Source: Luteimonas colneyensis
GTDB taxonomy: Bacteria; Pseudomonadota; Gammaproteobacteria; Xanthomonadales; Xanthomonadaceae
Length of the DNA stretch: 64,000 nt
Reading direction: 5' to 3'
Assembly: GCF_014836665.1 (NCBI RefSeq)
Contig: NZ_JACSQJ010000005.1
Span: 164,740-228,739, forward strand
The notes beneath the pieces are model-generated. The model had not been told where the DNA came from and searched no databases. It saw only the letters and a list, made by a program, of their open reading frames with translations. The position numbers and the translations under genes are program-made. Positions 8,143 to 18,261 of the stretch are shown here, in pieces. Numbering within the stretch: position 1 is the stretch's first letter; every line of letters starts with the position of its first letter.

Positions 8143-9825
8143 TCAGGGCACCTTTGAAGCCGCAGCCTCGTCGTCATTCGAAACCCGCTGCGCCTCGGCA
8201 TACAGGAGCGCTTCGGACAGGTCCTTGAAGTAGCTGCCGGGAATGTCCCGGCTCACCACCTCCGCGCGCACCAGCTTGCGCAGCACCGCCATGTTCGCGC
8301 CGTTGAGCAGCACCTGCACGCCGCGCGCACGCAGGCTGCCGATGGTGGACTCCAGCCGCTTCAATCCGGTCGCATCGATGAAGGGCACCCGCTCCATGCG
8401 CAGGGCCACGAAGCGCGGCGGCTGCCGCGACCACGACAGGGCACGCTCCAGCGAATCCACCGAACCGAAGAAGAACGGCCCGTCGATCGAGTAGACCAGC
8501 ACGTCCTTCGGGAGCGAGTCCATGCCCGCATCCGCCAGCTCGTGGCGCAGGCTCGACTGCGTGTGCTCGACCACTTCGACCGACGCGCTCATCCGGCGCA
8601 TGAACTGCAGCATCGCCAGGATCACGCCGATGTTCACCGCCACCACCAGGTCGGTGAGGATGGTGAGCGCGAAGGTGATCAGCAGGATCACCGCATCCGC
8701 CGTCGGCGCCCTGCGCACCATGCGGATGAAGCGCGGCGCCTCGCTCATGTTCCAGGCCACCACGAACAGGATCGCGGCCAGCGACGCCAGCGGCACCTTG
8801 CCCGCCCAGGGCGCGAACACCAGCAGGACCAGCACCAGCACCAGGGCGTGCACCACGCCGGCGATCGGGGCATTGCCGCCGTTGCGGATGTTGGTGGCCG
8901 TGCGCGCGATCGCGCCGGTGGCCGCGATGCCGCCGAACAGCGGCGAGACGATGTTGGCGATGCCCTGCCCCACCAGCTCCTGGTTGGCGTCGTGCCGGGT
9001 TCCGGCCATGCCGTCGGCGACCACGGCCGACAGCAGGGACTCGATCGCGCCCAGCATGGCGATGGTGAAGGCCGATGGGAGCAGCAGCATCACGTCGTCG
9101 AAGCCGATCGACGGCACCGCGAACGTGGGCAGGGAGCGCGGGATGGCGCCGAAGGTGGACTCGATCGTGGCGACGCCGGGAAGCTCGAAGACCACCGTCA
9201 CCACGGTTGCCGCGACCATCGCCAGCAGCGGTCCCGGCACCTTCGCCAGCCCTGGAACCCGCGGTCCGTACAGCGCGAGCGCGAGGCTGCCCAGCCCGAG
9301 CAGCGTGGTGGGCCAGTGCAGCTGCGCGAAGGACCCCAGCAGGCGCCAGGTCTCGAGGTAGAACGGGCCGGCATCGGGCGCCGGCAGGCCGAAGAAGGAT
9401 TGCCACTGCCCGACCCAGATGATGACCGCGATGCCCGCGGTGAAGCCCACGATGACCGGGTCGGGGATGTAGCGGATCACGCCGCCCAGGCGCGCCAGGC
9501 CCATCGCCACCAGGATCACGCCCGCCATCAGCGTCGCCACCAGCAGGCCGCCGATGCCGAACTGCGCGACCACGCCGGCGAGGATCACGATGAAGGCACC
9601 GGTGGGCCCCGCGATCTGCACGCGCGATCCGCCGAACAGCGACACCGCGATGCCGGCGATGATCGCGGTGTACAGCCCCTGCTCCGGCTTCACCCCCGAG
9701 GCGATGGCGAAGGCCATCGCCAGCGGCAGCGCGACCACGCCGACGACCACGCCGGCGGAGATGTTCCGCGCCCAGTTGGCCGGCCCGAGCAGGCCTGCGC
9801 GGCCGGCCTCCACGATGGCGATCAT
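8143..9825 (-). CDS. SulP-family anion transporter with STAS domain
   Basis: An inner-membrane transporter of the SLC26/SulP family, which moves sulfate, bicarbonate or dicarboxylates, often with protons or sodium. The 560-residue protein has the family layout: about 12-14 hydrophobic segments from residue 20 to 410, with ALPLAMAFAIASGVKPEQGLYTAI at the start of TM1-2 and the IAGPTGAF signature, then a cytoplasmic STAS domain (about 430-540) containing FIDATGLKRLESTI. A GGAGG Shine-Dalgarno lies 8 bases before the ATG. The substrate cannot be told from sequence; no carbonic anhydrase or cys gene is adjacent. It appears monocistronic. Confidence 0.93.
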   Translation of the reverse strand: MIAIVEAGRAGLLGPANWARNISAGVVVGVVALPLAMAFAIASGVKPEQGLYTAIIAGIAVSLFGGSRVQIAGPTGAFIVILAGVVAQFGIGGLLVATLMAGVILVAMGLARLGGVIRYIPDPVIVGFTAGIAVIIWVGQWQSFFGLPAPDAGPFYLETWRLLGSFAQLHWPTTLLGLGSLALALYGPRVPGLAKVPGPLLAMVAATVVTVVFELPGVATIESTFGAIPRSLPTFAVPSIGFDDVMLLLPSAFTIAMLGAIESLLSAVVADGMAGTRHDANQELVGQGIANIVSPLFGGIAATGAIARTATNIRNGGNAPIAGVVHALVLVLVLLVFAPWAGKVPLASLAAILFVVAWNMSEAPRFIRMVRRAPTADAVILLITFALTILTDLVVAVNIGVILAMLQFMRRMSASVEVVEHTQSSLRHELADAGMDSLPKDVLVYSIDGPFFFGSVDSLERALSWSRQPPRFVALRMERVPFIDATGLKRLESTIGSLRARGVQVLLNGANMAVLRKLVRAEVVSRDIPGSYFKDLSEALLYAEAQRVSNDDEAAASKVP

Positions 9826-9906
9826 GTGCGCGTCCTCCCCGGAGGAATCCCGTGCGAATTCCGTGGCCCACCATTCTGACGCACCGGGCGCCGGATGCCA
9901 CCAGGC

Positions 9907-10923
9907 TCAGGGCCGATACCTGGAACGCAGCGCCATCAGCGGCTTCTCGACGAGATGGAAGCTGGCCGCGGCCGCGCCCAGCACCAGCAGCAGACGCGTC
10001 GCGAGCGTCGCACTGAACGTGTCCGGATCGAGGAACAGCTGCTGCCAGAGGTACAGCGAGTAGCTCATCACCCCGATCACCACCGCGACCCGGGAGTTCA
10101 GCGCGCGTCCCACCCGCGCCGAGGGGTTGGCCACCACCCACAGGATGCACGCCGCGATCGCCACGTGGATCATCGTGACCCCCAGCGGCAGGTAGAACGA
10201 GGGCCGGTCCTTCCACGCCGCCGCCGCCAGCGCCACCACGGGGGCCAGGACCACCAGTCGCCCGGGCACCATCGCGCCCAGGCGCTGCAGGCCGACCTGG
10301 CGCGCCACCAGGGCCAGCACGCAGCCGGTCGCCAGCGCATCGCACACGAACTGGAACTGCCGGTCCAGGCCTTCGTGCGGGAAGGGAAGGACCACCCAGC
10401 CGACCACGCGCAGGAGCGGCGCGGCGCAGAGCACGAGCAGTGCCACCACCAGCGCCCGCCTCCCGGCCCACACGAAGGCCAGTGGCCAGAGCAGGTAGAA
10501 CTGCTCCTCGACCGCGAGCGACCACAGGTGCCCGAGCGTCCATGCGGCCTCATGGTGGTAGTTCATGGTGTAGGTGAGCGCATGCAGCATGTCGCCCGGC
10601 GCCAGGACCACCAGTCCCGCGTGCGCGGCCAGGGCCACGACGGCCATATAGGCATAGGCGGCAGGGAAGATCCGGATCGTCCTGCGCGCGTAGAAGTCGC
10701 GCAGCGACACGCGCCCGGTCCGCTCGCGCTCGTCGATCAGGAGGGTCGTGATCAGGAAGCCCGACAGCACGAAGAAGACGGTGACGCCCAGTTCGTCGAT
10801 GTCCACCACCAGCAGGGCCTTCATTGCCTCGGGGAATCCCGGCAGCCGCGACGCATGCCCTGCGATGACCATCAGGACCGCCACGGCGCGCACGCCATCC
10901 AGCCCGGGAAGATGGCGCGGCAT
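9907..10923 (-). CDS. membrane acyltransferase (acyltransferase-3/OafA family)
   Basis: A multi-pass inner-membrane O-acyltransferase of the type that acetylates surface glycans, here 338 residues with about 9-10 hydrophobic segments. Family marks are LPGLDGVRAVAVLMVIAGHA with the conserved catalytic-type histidine in TM1, the FFVLSGFLIT segment, RRTIRIFPAAY, and HLWSLAVEEQFYLLWP. The ATG at 10923 has a strong GGAGG Shine-Dalgarno 6 bases upstream; the frame stays open further but lacks coding character. It lies alone between sulP and divergent thiD. The polysaccharide locus 3 kb away is a plausible but unproven target. Confidence 0.9.
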   Translation of the reverse strand: MPRHLPGLDGVRAVAVLMVIAGHASRLPGFPEAMKALLVVDIDELGVTVFFVLSGFLITTLLIDERERTGRVSLRDFYARRTIRIFPAAYAYMAVVALAAHAGLVVLAPGDMLHALTYTMNYHHEAAWTLGHLWSLAVEEQFYLLWPLAFVWAGRRALVVALLVLCAAPLLRVVGWVVLPFPHEGLDRQFQFVCDALATGCVLALVARQVGLQRLGAMVPGRLVVLAPVVALAAAAWKDRPSFYLPLGVTMIHVAIAACILWVVANPSARVGRALNSRVAVVIGVMSYSLYLWQQLFLDPDTFSATLATRLLLVLGAAAASFHLVEKPLMALRSRYRP

Positions 10924-11060
10924 GTGGATCCTCCATTGCCGGCTGCCGACGTGGCGCCGCTCCCCCGCAAACGCGGGAACGCGGCGCGTCCGGCAAGCCC
11001 GCCCGCTCCGGACCCGGCCGTGCGGGCGGGCCGGCCCTGCCCATCGGGCATAATCGGGGG

Positions 11061-11866
<806 letters not shown>

Positions 11867-11870
<4 letters not shown>

Positions 11871-12715
11871 CGCCAGCCGGCGGAGACGCGGCGCCGGCTG
11901 CCATCCCGCTGCAGGCCGGCGACGGCCACCGCTTCGAACTCATCGCGATCATTCCCGCGGACGCCCGGCGCAGCCTGCTCTGGCTGCCGGCCCTGGGCGT
12001 GGCCGCGCGCCACTACCTGCCGCTGGCGCAGGCCCTCGCCCGGCGCGGTACGGCGGTGTTCCTGCACGAGTGGCGTGGCCACGGCAGCAGCAGCCTGCGC
12101 GCCGGCCGCGACTGCGACTGGGGCTATCGCGAACTGCTGCAGCTCGACCTGGCGGCCAGCGAGGCCGCGGTGGCCGCCGCGCTCCCGGCGCTGCCGCGCG
12201 TGGCCGGCGGCCACAGCCTGGGCGGGCAGCTCGCCGCCTGCCGCGCCGGCCTGGCGCCCGACGCCTGCGGCGAACTCTGGCTGGCCGGCTGCGGCGCCCC
12301 GTACTGGCGCGCCTTCCCCGCACGCGAGCGGCTGTGGCTGCCACTGGCCTACCGCGTGCTGCCGTGGCTCGCGGACCGCGCCGGGAGCCTGCCCGGACGC
12401 CGCATCGGCTTCGGCGGCAACGAGGCCCGCGGCGTGATGCGCGACTGGGCCGGCACCGCCCTCAGCGGCCGCTATGCCGCGGCCGGGCTGGGCGACCTGG
12501 AACCGGGCATGGCCGCGGCGCGCGTGCAGCTGCGCGCCGTGCTCTTCGATCGCGACTGGCTGGCGCCGGCCTCGTCGCTGCGCCACCTGCTCTCCAGGCT
12601 GCCGCAGGCGAAGGCCGAGGTCGCCACCCTCGACACGGCGGCGCTGGGCGTGCCGGCCGACCACTTCCAGTGGATGAAGTCGCCCGGCGCGGTCGCGGAC
12701 TTCTTCGACCGCTGA
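11867..12715 (+). CDS. alpha/beta hydrolase, substrate unknown
   Basis: A cytoplasmic serine-hydrolase-fold protein, 282 residues. The nucleophile elbow is GGHSLGGQL, with Ser in the usual G-x-S-x-G position. A plausible acid is the Asp of LFDRDWLAP and the histidine is the DHFQWMKSP site near the C-terminus, completing a triad. The N-terminal part has the strand-turn LLWLPALGVAARHYLPLAQALARRG typical of esterase-like members. It begins with ATG overlapping the thiD stop, so it is translated with thiD. That association says little about substrate; salvage of a thiamine precursor is only one guess. Confidence 0.85.
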
Positions 12716-12751
12716 GCCCGGGCGCGGAGCGCGGCCCGACGCGGCGAGGCC

Positions 12752-13780
12752 TCAGTCGCCGCCGGCCCCGTCCTCGTAGCCGCGCGGATTGCGCGACTGC
12801 CAGCGCCAGGCGTCCCGGCACATGGCGTCGATGTCGTGCCCGGCGCGCCAGCCGAGCAGCTCGTGCGCAAGCGAAGGATCGGCGTAGACCTCGGCGACAT
12901 CGCCGGGCCGGCGCGCGACGACCTCGAACGGCACCTCGCGCCCCGACGCGCTCTCGAAGGCCCGCACCAGCTCCAGCACGCTGGAGCCGCGCCCGGTGCC
13001 GAGGTTGATGTTGGCGCTGCGCCTCTCCCGCACCAGAAAATCGAGCGCATCGGCGTGCGCGCGGGCCAGGTCGACGACATGGATGTAGTCGCGCACGCCG
13101 GTGCCGTCCACGGTCGGCCAGTCGCCGCCAAAGACCGACAGCCGCTCGCGCTGGCCCACGGCGACCTGGCAGACATAGGGCATCAGGTTGTTCGGCACGC
13201 CGCCCGGCGCCTCGCCGATCAGGCCGGACGCATGCGCCCCCACCGGGTTGAAGTAGCGCAGGTTCACGGCGTGGAAGCCCGGGTCGCTGGCGCACAGGTC
13301 GCCGATCAGCTGCTCCATCACCAGCTTGGTCCGGCCGTATGGATTGGTCACGCGCAGCGGCGCATCCTCGCGCACCGGGACCGAGTCCGGGTCCCCGTAG
13401 ACCGTCGCCGACGAGCTGAACACCAGGCGCCCGACGCCATGCGCCCGCATCGCCTGCAGCAGGTGGATGGTGCCGGCGATGTTGTTGTCGAAGTAGTCCA
13501 GCGGGCGCTCGCAGGATTCGCCCACCGCCTTCAGCGCCGCGAAGTGGATGACCGCGTCGAAGCCGGCGCCGGCGAACAGCGCGTCCACCGCCGCGCGGTC
13601 GCGCAGGTCCACGCGGCGCAGGTCCGGACGCCGGCCGGCGATCGCCTCCAGGCGCCCGAGCACCCGCGGCGAGCTGTTGCAGAAGTTGTCGGCGATGGTG
13701 GCCTCGAAGCCGCGCTCGGCGAGGACCGTCCATGTGTGGCTGCCGATGTAGCCGGCGCCGCCGGTGACCAGGATTCGCAT
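12752..13780 (-). CDS. galE: UDP-glucose 4-epimerase
   Basis: GalE interconverts UDP-glucose and UDP-galactose using bound NAD. The 342-residue SDR protein has the NAD-binding GGAGYIGSH at the start, HFAALKAVGES, the catalytic Ser in FSSSATVYGD, the YxxxK pair in NPYGRTKLVME, and RYFNPVGAH. An AAGG-type Shine-Dalgarno precedes the ATG at 13780 by about 7 bases; the longer open frame upstream is less convincing. It is divergent from the first polysaccharide gene and convergent with the hydrolase. Its product would supply UDP-galactose to the glycosyltransferases of the adjoining locus. Confidence 0.95.
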   Translation of the reverse strand: MRILVTGGAGYIGSHTWTVLAERGFEATIADNFCNSSPRVLGRLEAIAGRRPDLRRVDLRDRAAVDALFAGAGFDAVIHFAALKAVGESCERPLDYFDNNIAGTIHLLQAMRAHGVGRLVFSSSATVYGDPDSVPVREDAPLRVTNPYGRTKLVMEQLIGDLCASDPGFHAVNLRYFNPVGAHASGLIGEAPGGVPNNLMPYVCQVAVGQRERLSVFGGDWPTVDGTGVRDYIHVVDLARAHADALDFLVRERRSANINLGTGRGSSVLELVRAFESASGREVPFEVVARRPGDVAEVYADPSLAHELLGWRAGHDIDAMCRDAWRWQSRNPRGYEDGAGGD

Positions 13781-13893
13781 CGGCACCTTCCCCCTTGGAT
13801 CAGCTTCGGGAGGATACGGCAAATGCCGCCGCACGCTCTCGATGACGGCCGGCGCGACGTGCGCGCCGCTGGCCGCATCCGTGCGCGAACAAC

Positions 13894-13910
13894 GTATTCC
13901 ATGGCTGGGA
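13894..13910. promoter_or_regulatory. small inverted repeat in front of the polysaccharide operon
   Basis: The 152 bases between divergent galE and the export gene contain ATTCC-N7-GGAAT at 13894-13910, about 25 bases before the ATG, and a GGAAATCC patch that can serve as ribosome-binding site. The repeat could be a regulator half-site pair. No clear -35/-10 pair was found, so the operon promoter is unassigned. Confidence 0.25.
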
Positions 13911-13932
13911 ATCACTCGATTGGAAATCCGCC

Positions 13933-14559
13933 ATGCGCCTGATCCGGCACGCGTCCGCCCTGCTGCTCCTGCTGGTCCTCGCCGCCTGTGCCTCCGGCGG
14001 CGGAAGCAGCAGCGTGCCGCAGCCGCCCGACAGCGACGCCTCCGTCGCCGACTACCTGATCGGCGTGGACGACATCGTCCAGGTCACCGTCTGGCGCAAC
14101 CCCGAGCTCGGGGTCACCGTCCCGGTCCGGCCCGACGGGCGGATCTCGGTCCCGCTGGTCGGCGACGTGGTCGCCGGCGGCCTGGTGCCCGAGGCCGTGG
14201 CGCGCGACATCGAAAGCAAGCTCGCCGCCTATGTCCGCGATCCCCAGGTCGCGGTGATCCTGACCGACCTGCGCAGCCACGAGTACCTGTCGCGGGTCCG
14301 CGTCACCGGTGCGGTGCGCCAACCCGTCTCCCTGCCCTACCGCCAGGGGATGACGGTGCTCGACGCCGTGCTGGCGGCGGGCGGGTTGAACGAGTTCGCC
14401 GCGCCCGACCGCGCGTCGCTGTTCCGGCGCAACAGCAGCAGCGGCGCGACCACGCCCTATGCGATCCGCCTGGACCGCATCCTCAACCGCGGCGACCTGT
14501 CCACTAATCACCGGGTCGCGCCGGGCGACGTCATCACCATCCCGGAGCGCGTCCTGTGA
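13933..14559 (+). CDS. polysaccharide export lipoprotein (short Wza/GumB type)
   Basis: Periplasmic/outer-membrane component of the export channel. A signal peptide with lipobox LAAC gives lipidated Cys19. A Poly_export domain follows (about 39-112: DYLIGVDDIVQVTVW, then PVRPDGRISVPLVGDV), then one SLBB domain (about 121-170: RVTGAVRQPVSLPYRQGMTVLDAVLAAGG). At 208 residues it lacks the extra domains and C-terminal amphipathic helix with which E. coli Wza crosses the outer membrane, so the beta-barrel protein encoded at 16949 probably completes the pore. It opens a plus-strand operon of at least 12 genes. Its TGA overlaps the GTG of the chain-length gene. Confidence 0.9.
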   Translation: MRLIRHASALLLLLVLAACASGGGSSSVPQPPDSDASVADYLIGVDDIVQVTVWRNPELGVTVPVRPDGRISVPLVGDVVAGGLVPEAVARDIESKLAAYVRDPQVAVILTDLRSHEYLSRVRVTGAVRQPVSLPYRQGMTVLDAVLAAGGLNEFAAPDRASLFRRNSSSGATTPYAIRLDRILNRGDLSTNHRVAPGDVITIPERVL

Positions 14560-16142
14560 TCAAGGCCGCCATGCTCCCGTCGCTGCGCGTCGGCTCCGTC
14601 GCGCGGCCGCGCAACCCGGAGCTGTCCCCGCACGACCTGGTGCTGGTGCTGTTGAAGGAGTTCCGCATCCGCGCCTTCGGCATGGCGGCGATCTTCACCA
14701 CGATCGCACTGCTGACCCTGGTCATCGGCCTCTTCGTCATCCCACGCTACTACACCACCTCCGTCACCGTGCTGGCCCAGGAAAGCGACATCATCCAGCC
14801 GCTCCTGGAGGGGCGCGCGGTGCCCACCGGCGTGACCGACCGCGCCGGCATGGCGCGCCAGATCATCTACGGCCAGAAGGTCATGTCCGAGGCGCTGAAG
14901 ATCGGTGGCTGGGCCGCCGAGGATCTCAGCCCGATCCAGGAAGACATGGCCATGGAGGAGATCCGCAAGCGCACGGTCATCGTCAGCCCGCGTCCGGACC
15001 TGGTCGAGATCAGCTACCGCGATGTCGACCCGGAACGCAGCTTCGAGCTCGCCCAGGCCTTCGGGTCGCTCTTCATCTCGGAGGCCCTGGCCACGAAGGA
15101 GCGCGAAAGCCGCGAAGCCTACGAGTTCATCGATGCCCAGGTGCAGGAGTACCACCGCAAGCTGACGGATGCCGAAAGCAACCTGCAGGACTACCAGTCC
15201 CGCAACGCCGATGCCCAGCCCGGCAGCGCCGACGACGTCAGCGCGCGCATCAGCGCGCTGAGGACCCAGCTCGAGCAGACCCGCATGTCGCTGCTCGAGC
15301 AGGAGTCGCGCCAGTCCTCGATCGAGGCGCAGCTCAGCGGCGAGGCCGCGGTCACCGCCGTGCAGAGCCGCGAGACCCTGTACCGCACGCGGATGATCGA
15401 GCTGCAGGCCGAACGCGACCGGCTGCTGCTGCAGTTCACCGAGCAGCATCCCGACGTGCGCCGGATCAACCACCAGCTCGAGGACATCCAGCGGACCCTG
15501 GTGGCCGAACGCGAGCGACGCGAGACCTCGGGGCGGCCGAACGCCATCTCGGAGGACGCACAGCTCAACCCGATGTACCAGGAGCTGCGCAGCCAGCTGT
15601 CGCTGATCCGCCGCGAGATCGCGGCGACGCGGACGCGGATGGGCATCGCCGAGTCCATGCTCAACGACGAGCTGGACCGCAGCCGCCGCATCGCCTCGTC
15701 GGAAAGCGCGCTGGCCGAGCTGACGCGGGACTACGAGGTGAACCGCGAGATCTACCAGGACCTGCTGCGTCGCCGCGAGAATGCGCGCGTGTCCATGGGG
15801 CTGGACCAGGAGAACCGCGGCCTGACGCTGCGCATCCAGGACCCGGCGGTCATGCCGCTCCGCCCGTCCGGCCTGCGCTTCATGCATATCGCCGCGGCCG
15901 GCATGCTCGTGGCGGTGCTGCTGCCGCTGGCACTGGTGTTCGCGCTCGTCCGCTTCGACCCGCGGATCCGCTCGCCCCAGCTGATCGCCGACCGACACCG
16001 GCTGCTGACCACCATCCCCTCCTTCCCGACGCCGCGGGAACGCCGGCGGACGTTCATGCGGCTGGCCAGCGCGATGGCCATGGTGGCCGGCGTCTTCGTC
16101 ACCTACGGCCTGGTCTATGCCTACAAGATCGCCTCCGCCTGA
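14556..16142 (+). CDS. polysaccharide chain-length determinant (Wzz/GumC/EpsF type)
   Basis: Polysaccharide co-polymerase that controls chain length and docks a kinase. The 528-residue protein has TM1 at about 42-62, a long periplasmic alpha-helical part with many Glu/Gln/Arg heptads (150-400), a GNVR-like segment (TRDYEVNREIYQDLLRRRENAR, about 390-415), TM2 at about 445-466 and a third segment at 501-521 at the extreme C-terminus. Three segments and no fused kinase fit the family found in exosortase-A and Methylobacillus eps loci. The GTG at 14556 overlaps the previous stop; an ATG at 14571 is possible. Confidence 0.88.
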   Translation: MIKAAMLPSLRVGSVARPRNPELSPHDLVLVLLKEFRIRAFGMAAIFTTIALLTLVIGLFVIPRYYTTSVTVLAQESDIIQPLLEGRAVPTGVTDRAGMARQIIYGQKVMSEALKIGGWAAEDLSPIQEDMAMEEIRKRTVIVSPRPDLVEISYRDVDPERSFELAQAFGSLFISEALATKERESREAYEFIDAQVQEYHRKLTDAESNLQDYQSRNADAQPGSADDVSARISALRTQLEQTRMSLLEQESRQSSIEAQLSGEAAVTAVQSRETLYRTRMIELQAERDRLLLQFTEQHPDVRRINHQLEDIQRTLVAERERRETSGRPNAISEDAQLNPMYQELRSQLSLIRREIAATRTRMGIAESMLNDELDRSRRIASSESALAELTRDYEVNREIYQDLLRRRENARVSMGLDQENRGLTLRIQDPAVMPLRPSGLRFMHIAAAGMLVAVLLPLALVFALVRFDPRIRSPQLIADRHRLLTTIPSFPTPRERRRTFMRLASAMAMVAGVFVTYGLVYAYKIASA

Positions 16143-16185
16143 CCACCACGCGGTCCGCGGCGATCGCCCGTCCCAGGAAGCAAGC

Positions 16186-16917
16186 ATGCACGCACAGCAC
16201 GACTCCCTCGCCGTCGCCCTGCCCCGCGCCACCGGCACGGCGACGCACATGGCCATGCCCGCGCTGCCGAGCCCCAGGACGCTGGAGGATCGCCGACTCA
16301 TCCATCGCAACGACTCCGTCCGCGCCCAGGCCGACGCGTTCCGCGACCTGCGCACGCAGCTGCTGGCGCTGTCGGACCAGCGCAACTTCGTCACCCTGGT
16401 GGTGCCGGTGACCGCCGGCTGCGGCGGCAGCTTCGTGGCCAGGAACCTGGCGCTGGCGTTCGCGTTCGACGAGAGCAAGATGGCGGTGCTCCTCGACTGC
16501 GACGTGCTCTACCCGAGCCAGCGCGCCGCCTTCGGCGTCGACGCCGCGCACTGCGGCCTGGTCGATTACCTCGAGGACGAGGGCCGCCAGCTCTCCGAGA
16601 TCCAGTACGACACCGGCATCCCGAGGCTGCGGGTGGTCCCGAGCGGCACGCGCCGCGAATCGACCGGCGAGCACTTCAGCTCGGTGCGGGCACGGACCAT
16701 GATCGATTCGCTGCGCAGCACGTCGCCCGGCGTCTATCCGATCCTGGACAGCCCGCCGGCGCTCACCAGCCCCGACGCGCGGATCCTGGCCGACCTGTCC
16801 GATTTCGTCGTGCTGGTCGCCGGCTACGGCCGCACGACCCAGGAGCAGATCGACAAGGCCATGGCGAACTTCAGCGCCGAGAAGGTCGCCGGCATCGTGT
16901 TCAACAACCGGGTCTAG
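16186..16917 (+). CDS. BY-kinase-like ATPase homologue with degenerate P-loop
   Basis: A cytoplasmic protein of the CpsD/CapB (bacterial tyrosine kinase) fold, 243 residues, normally partner of the chain-length protein encoded just upstream. The fold is shown by FRDLRTQLLALS (about 52-63), the Walker A-prime-like LLDCDVLYPS (102-111) and ILDSPPALTSPDA (186-198). The P-loop, however, reads G-C-G-G-S-F at 78-83 where active members read G-E-G-K-S-T: the catalytic lysine is Gly81. There is no C-terminal tyrosine cluster. It is therefore probably catalytically dead or altered and may serve as an assembly or length-control subunit. AGGAAG precedes the ATG by 5 bases. Confidence 0.85.
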   Translation: MHAQHDSLAVALPRATGTATHMAMPALPSPRTLEDRRLIHRNDSVRAQADAFRDLRTQLLALSDQRNFVTLVVPVTAGCGGSFVARNLALAFAFDESKMAVLLDCDVLYPSQRAAFGVDAAHCGLVDYLEDEGRQLSEIQYDTGIPRLRVVPSGTRRESTGEHFSSVRARTMIDSLRSTSPGVYPILDSPPALTSPDARILADLSDFVVLVAGYGRTTQEQIDKAMANFSAEKVAGIVFNNRV

Positions 16918-16948
16918 CCGTCGCAGACGCACTCTCCGAGGAAGCGAC

Positions 16949-18247
16949 ATGTCGAAAAAGAACTGCGTACTGGCCGTGGGCACGGTCCTGCTGGCGCTCC
17001 CGCCGGGCAGCGCCGAGGCCGTCCGGATCGACTACACGATCGACGCCGGCGTGGAGCACAACGACAACGTGACCCTGGTGGACGGCGCACCCGTCAGCCA
17101 GAACATCCTCCGCACCGGGCTCGGCTTCCTCGCGACCGAGGACACCTCGGCGCTGCAGCTGCGGGTGGAGGGTCGCGCCGAGTACCGGAACCACGAGGAC
17201 GACCTGTACTCCGACGGCGTCGAAGGCGAGCTCGGCGCGCTCGCGAACTGGTTCGCGATCCCCGACCGGCTGAGCATCACCGCCGAGAACCGGCTCGAGC
17301 TGCAGGCGATCAATCCCTTCGCGGAGGACACGCCGGACAACCGGCAGCAGGTCAACGTGTTCTCGATCGGTCCCAACCTGTACTTCATGCGCGGCTCCAC
17401 GTTCCAGGGCCAGCTCGAGATGCGCTATATCGACAGCCGCGCCGAGGAGACCGAGGAGTTCAACTCGCAGCGCATCGGGCTCGCCGCCAGGGCGTTCAAG
17501 GAATTCGATGAATCCCGCCGCGCCTCCATCAACGTCCAGTCCCAGGACGTGGACTTCGATGACGACGCCTTCGCGCGCGACCACCGGCGCGACGACCTGT
17601 TCGCGCGCTACGAGCACGGCTTCAACATCCTCTCGCTCAGCCTGGATGCCGGCTGGTCGCGCGTGTCGTTCGACGACGGCGACCACCACTCCGCGCCCCT
17701 GCTGCGCGCCGGGCTCACCTGGCGCCCGAGCGAGCGCAGCCGCTTCTCGCTGGACGTCGTCGACCAGTACTCGGACGCGGCCACCACCTTCCTCGGCGGC
17801 GTGCAGGCACCCGGCGGCATCCCCACCAGCGTCCTGATCGGCACCGACATCATCACCGCCGCCGTCTACGAGGAGCGCAGCGCCACCGCCGGCTATACCT
17901 ACCTGGGTGACGCCACGACCTTCGGCGCAAGTGCATACGCGCGCCGGCTCGACTACATCGACGCCGTCGACCCCGACGAGGACCGCGAGGGCGTGGCCCT
18001 GGACCTGGGCCGCACGCTGCGCCCGACGCTGTCGCTGGGCCTGCATTATTCGAGTGAGCGGATCCGCTACGACCTCGTCGACGGACGCTTCCACACCACC
18101 CGCTACGGACTCGCGCTGAGCAAGCAGTGGTCGCGACGCTGGAGTTCCAGCCTGGCCGTGGAGCACAACCGCTGGAAAAACCCCGTGCTCGGCAGCGACG
18201 TCGACCAGACCCTGATCTACCTGAGCATCGCGTACAGCAACCATTGA
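16949..18247 (+). CDS. outer-membrane beta-barrel of the polysaccharide locus
   Basis: A predicted outer-membrane protein of 432 residues: a signal peptide (1 to about 24, ending AEA), then a chain of alternating hydrophobic/polar strands with acidic loops and few hydrophobic runs, rich in Asp, Glu, Arg, Tyr. It resembles the beta-barrel proteins found after the kinase gene in exosortase-type and eps loci. The C-terminus reads IAYSNH rather than ending in Phe. With a Wza-like protein too short to span the outer membrane, this barrel is the likely exit pore or its partner. It starts 31 bases after the kinase-like gene with a GAGGAAG site before the ATG. Confidence 0.8.
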   Translation: MSKKNCVLAVGTVLLALPPGSAEAVRIDYTIDAGVEHNDNVTLVDGAPVSQNILRTGLGFLATEDTSALQLRVEGRAEYRNHEDDLYSDGVEGELGALANWFAIPDRLSITAENRLELQAINPFAEDTPDNRQQVNVFSIGPNLYFMRGSTFQGQLEMRYIDSRAEETEEFNSQRIGLAARAFKEFDESRRASINVQSQDVDFDDDAFARDHRRDDLFARYEHGFNILSLSLDAGWSRVSFDDGDHHSAPLLRAGLTWRPSERSRFSLDVVDQYSDAATTFLGGVQAPGGIPTSVLIGTDIITAAVYEERSATAGYTYLGDATTFGASAYARRLDYIDAVDPDEDREGVALDLGRTLRPTLSLGLHYSSERIRYDLVDGRFHTTRYGLALSKQWSRRWSSSLAVEHNRWKNPVLGSDVDQTLIYLSIAYSNH

Positions 18248-18261
18248 CCACGGGCGCGCCC

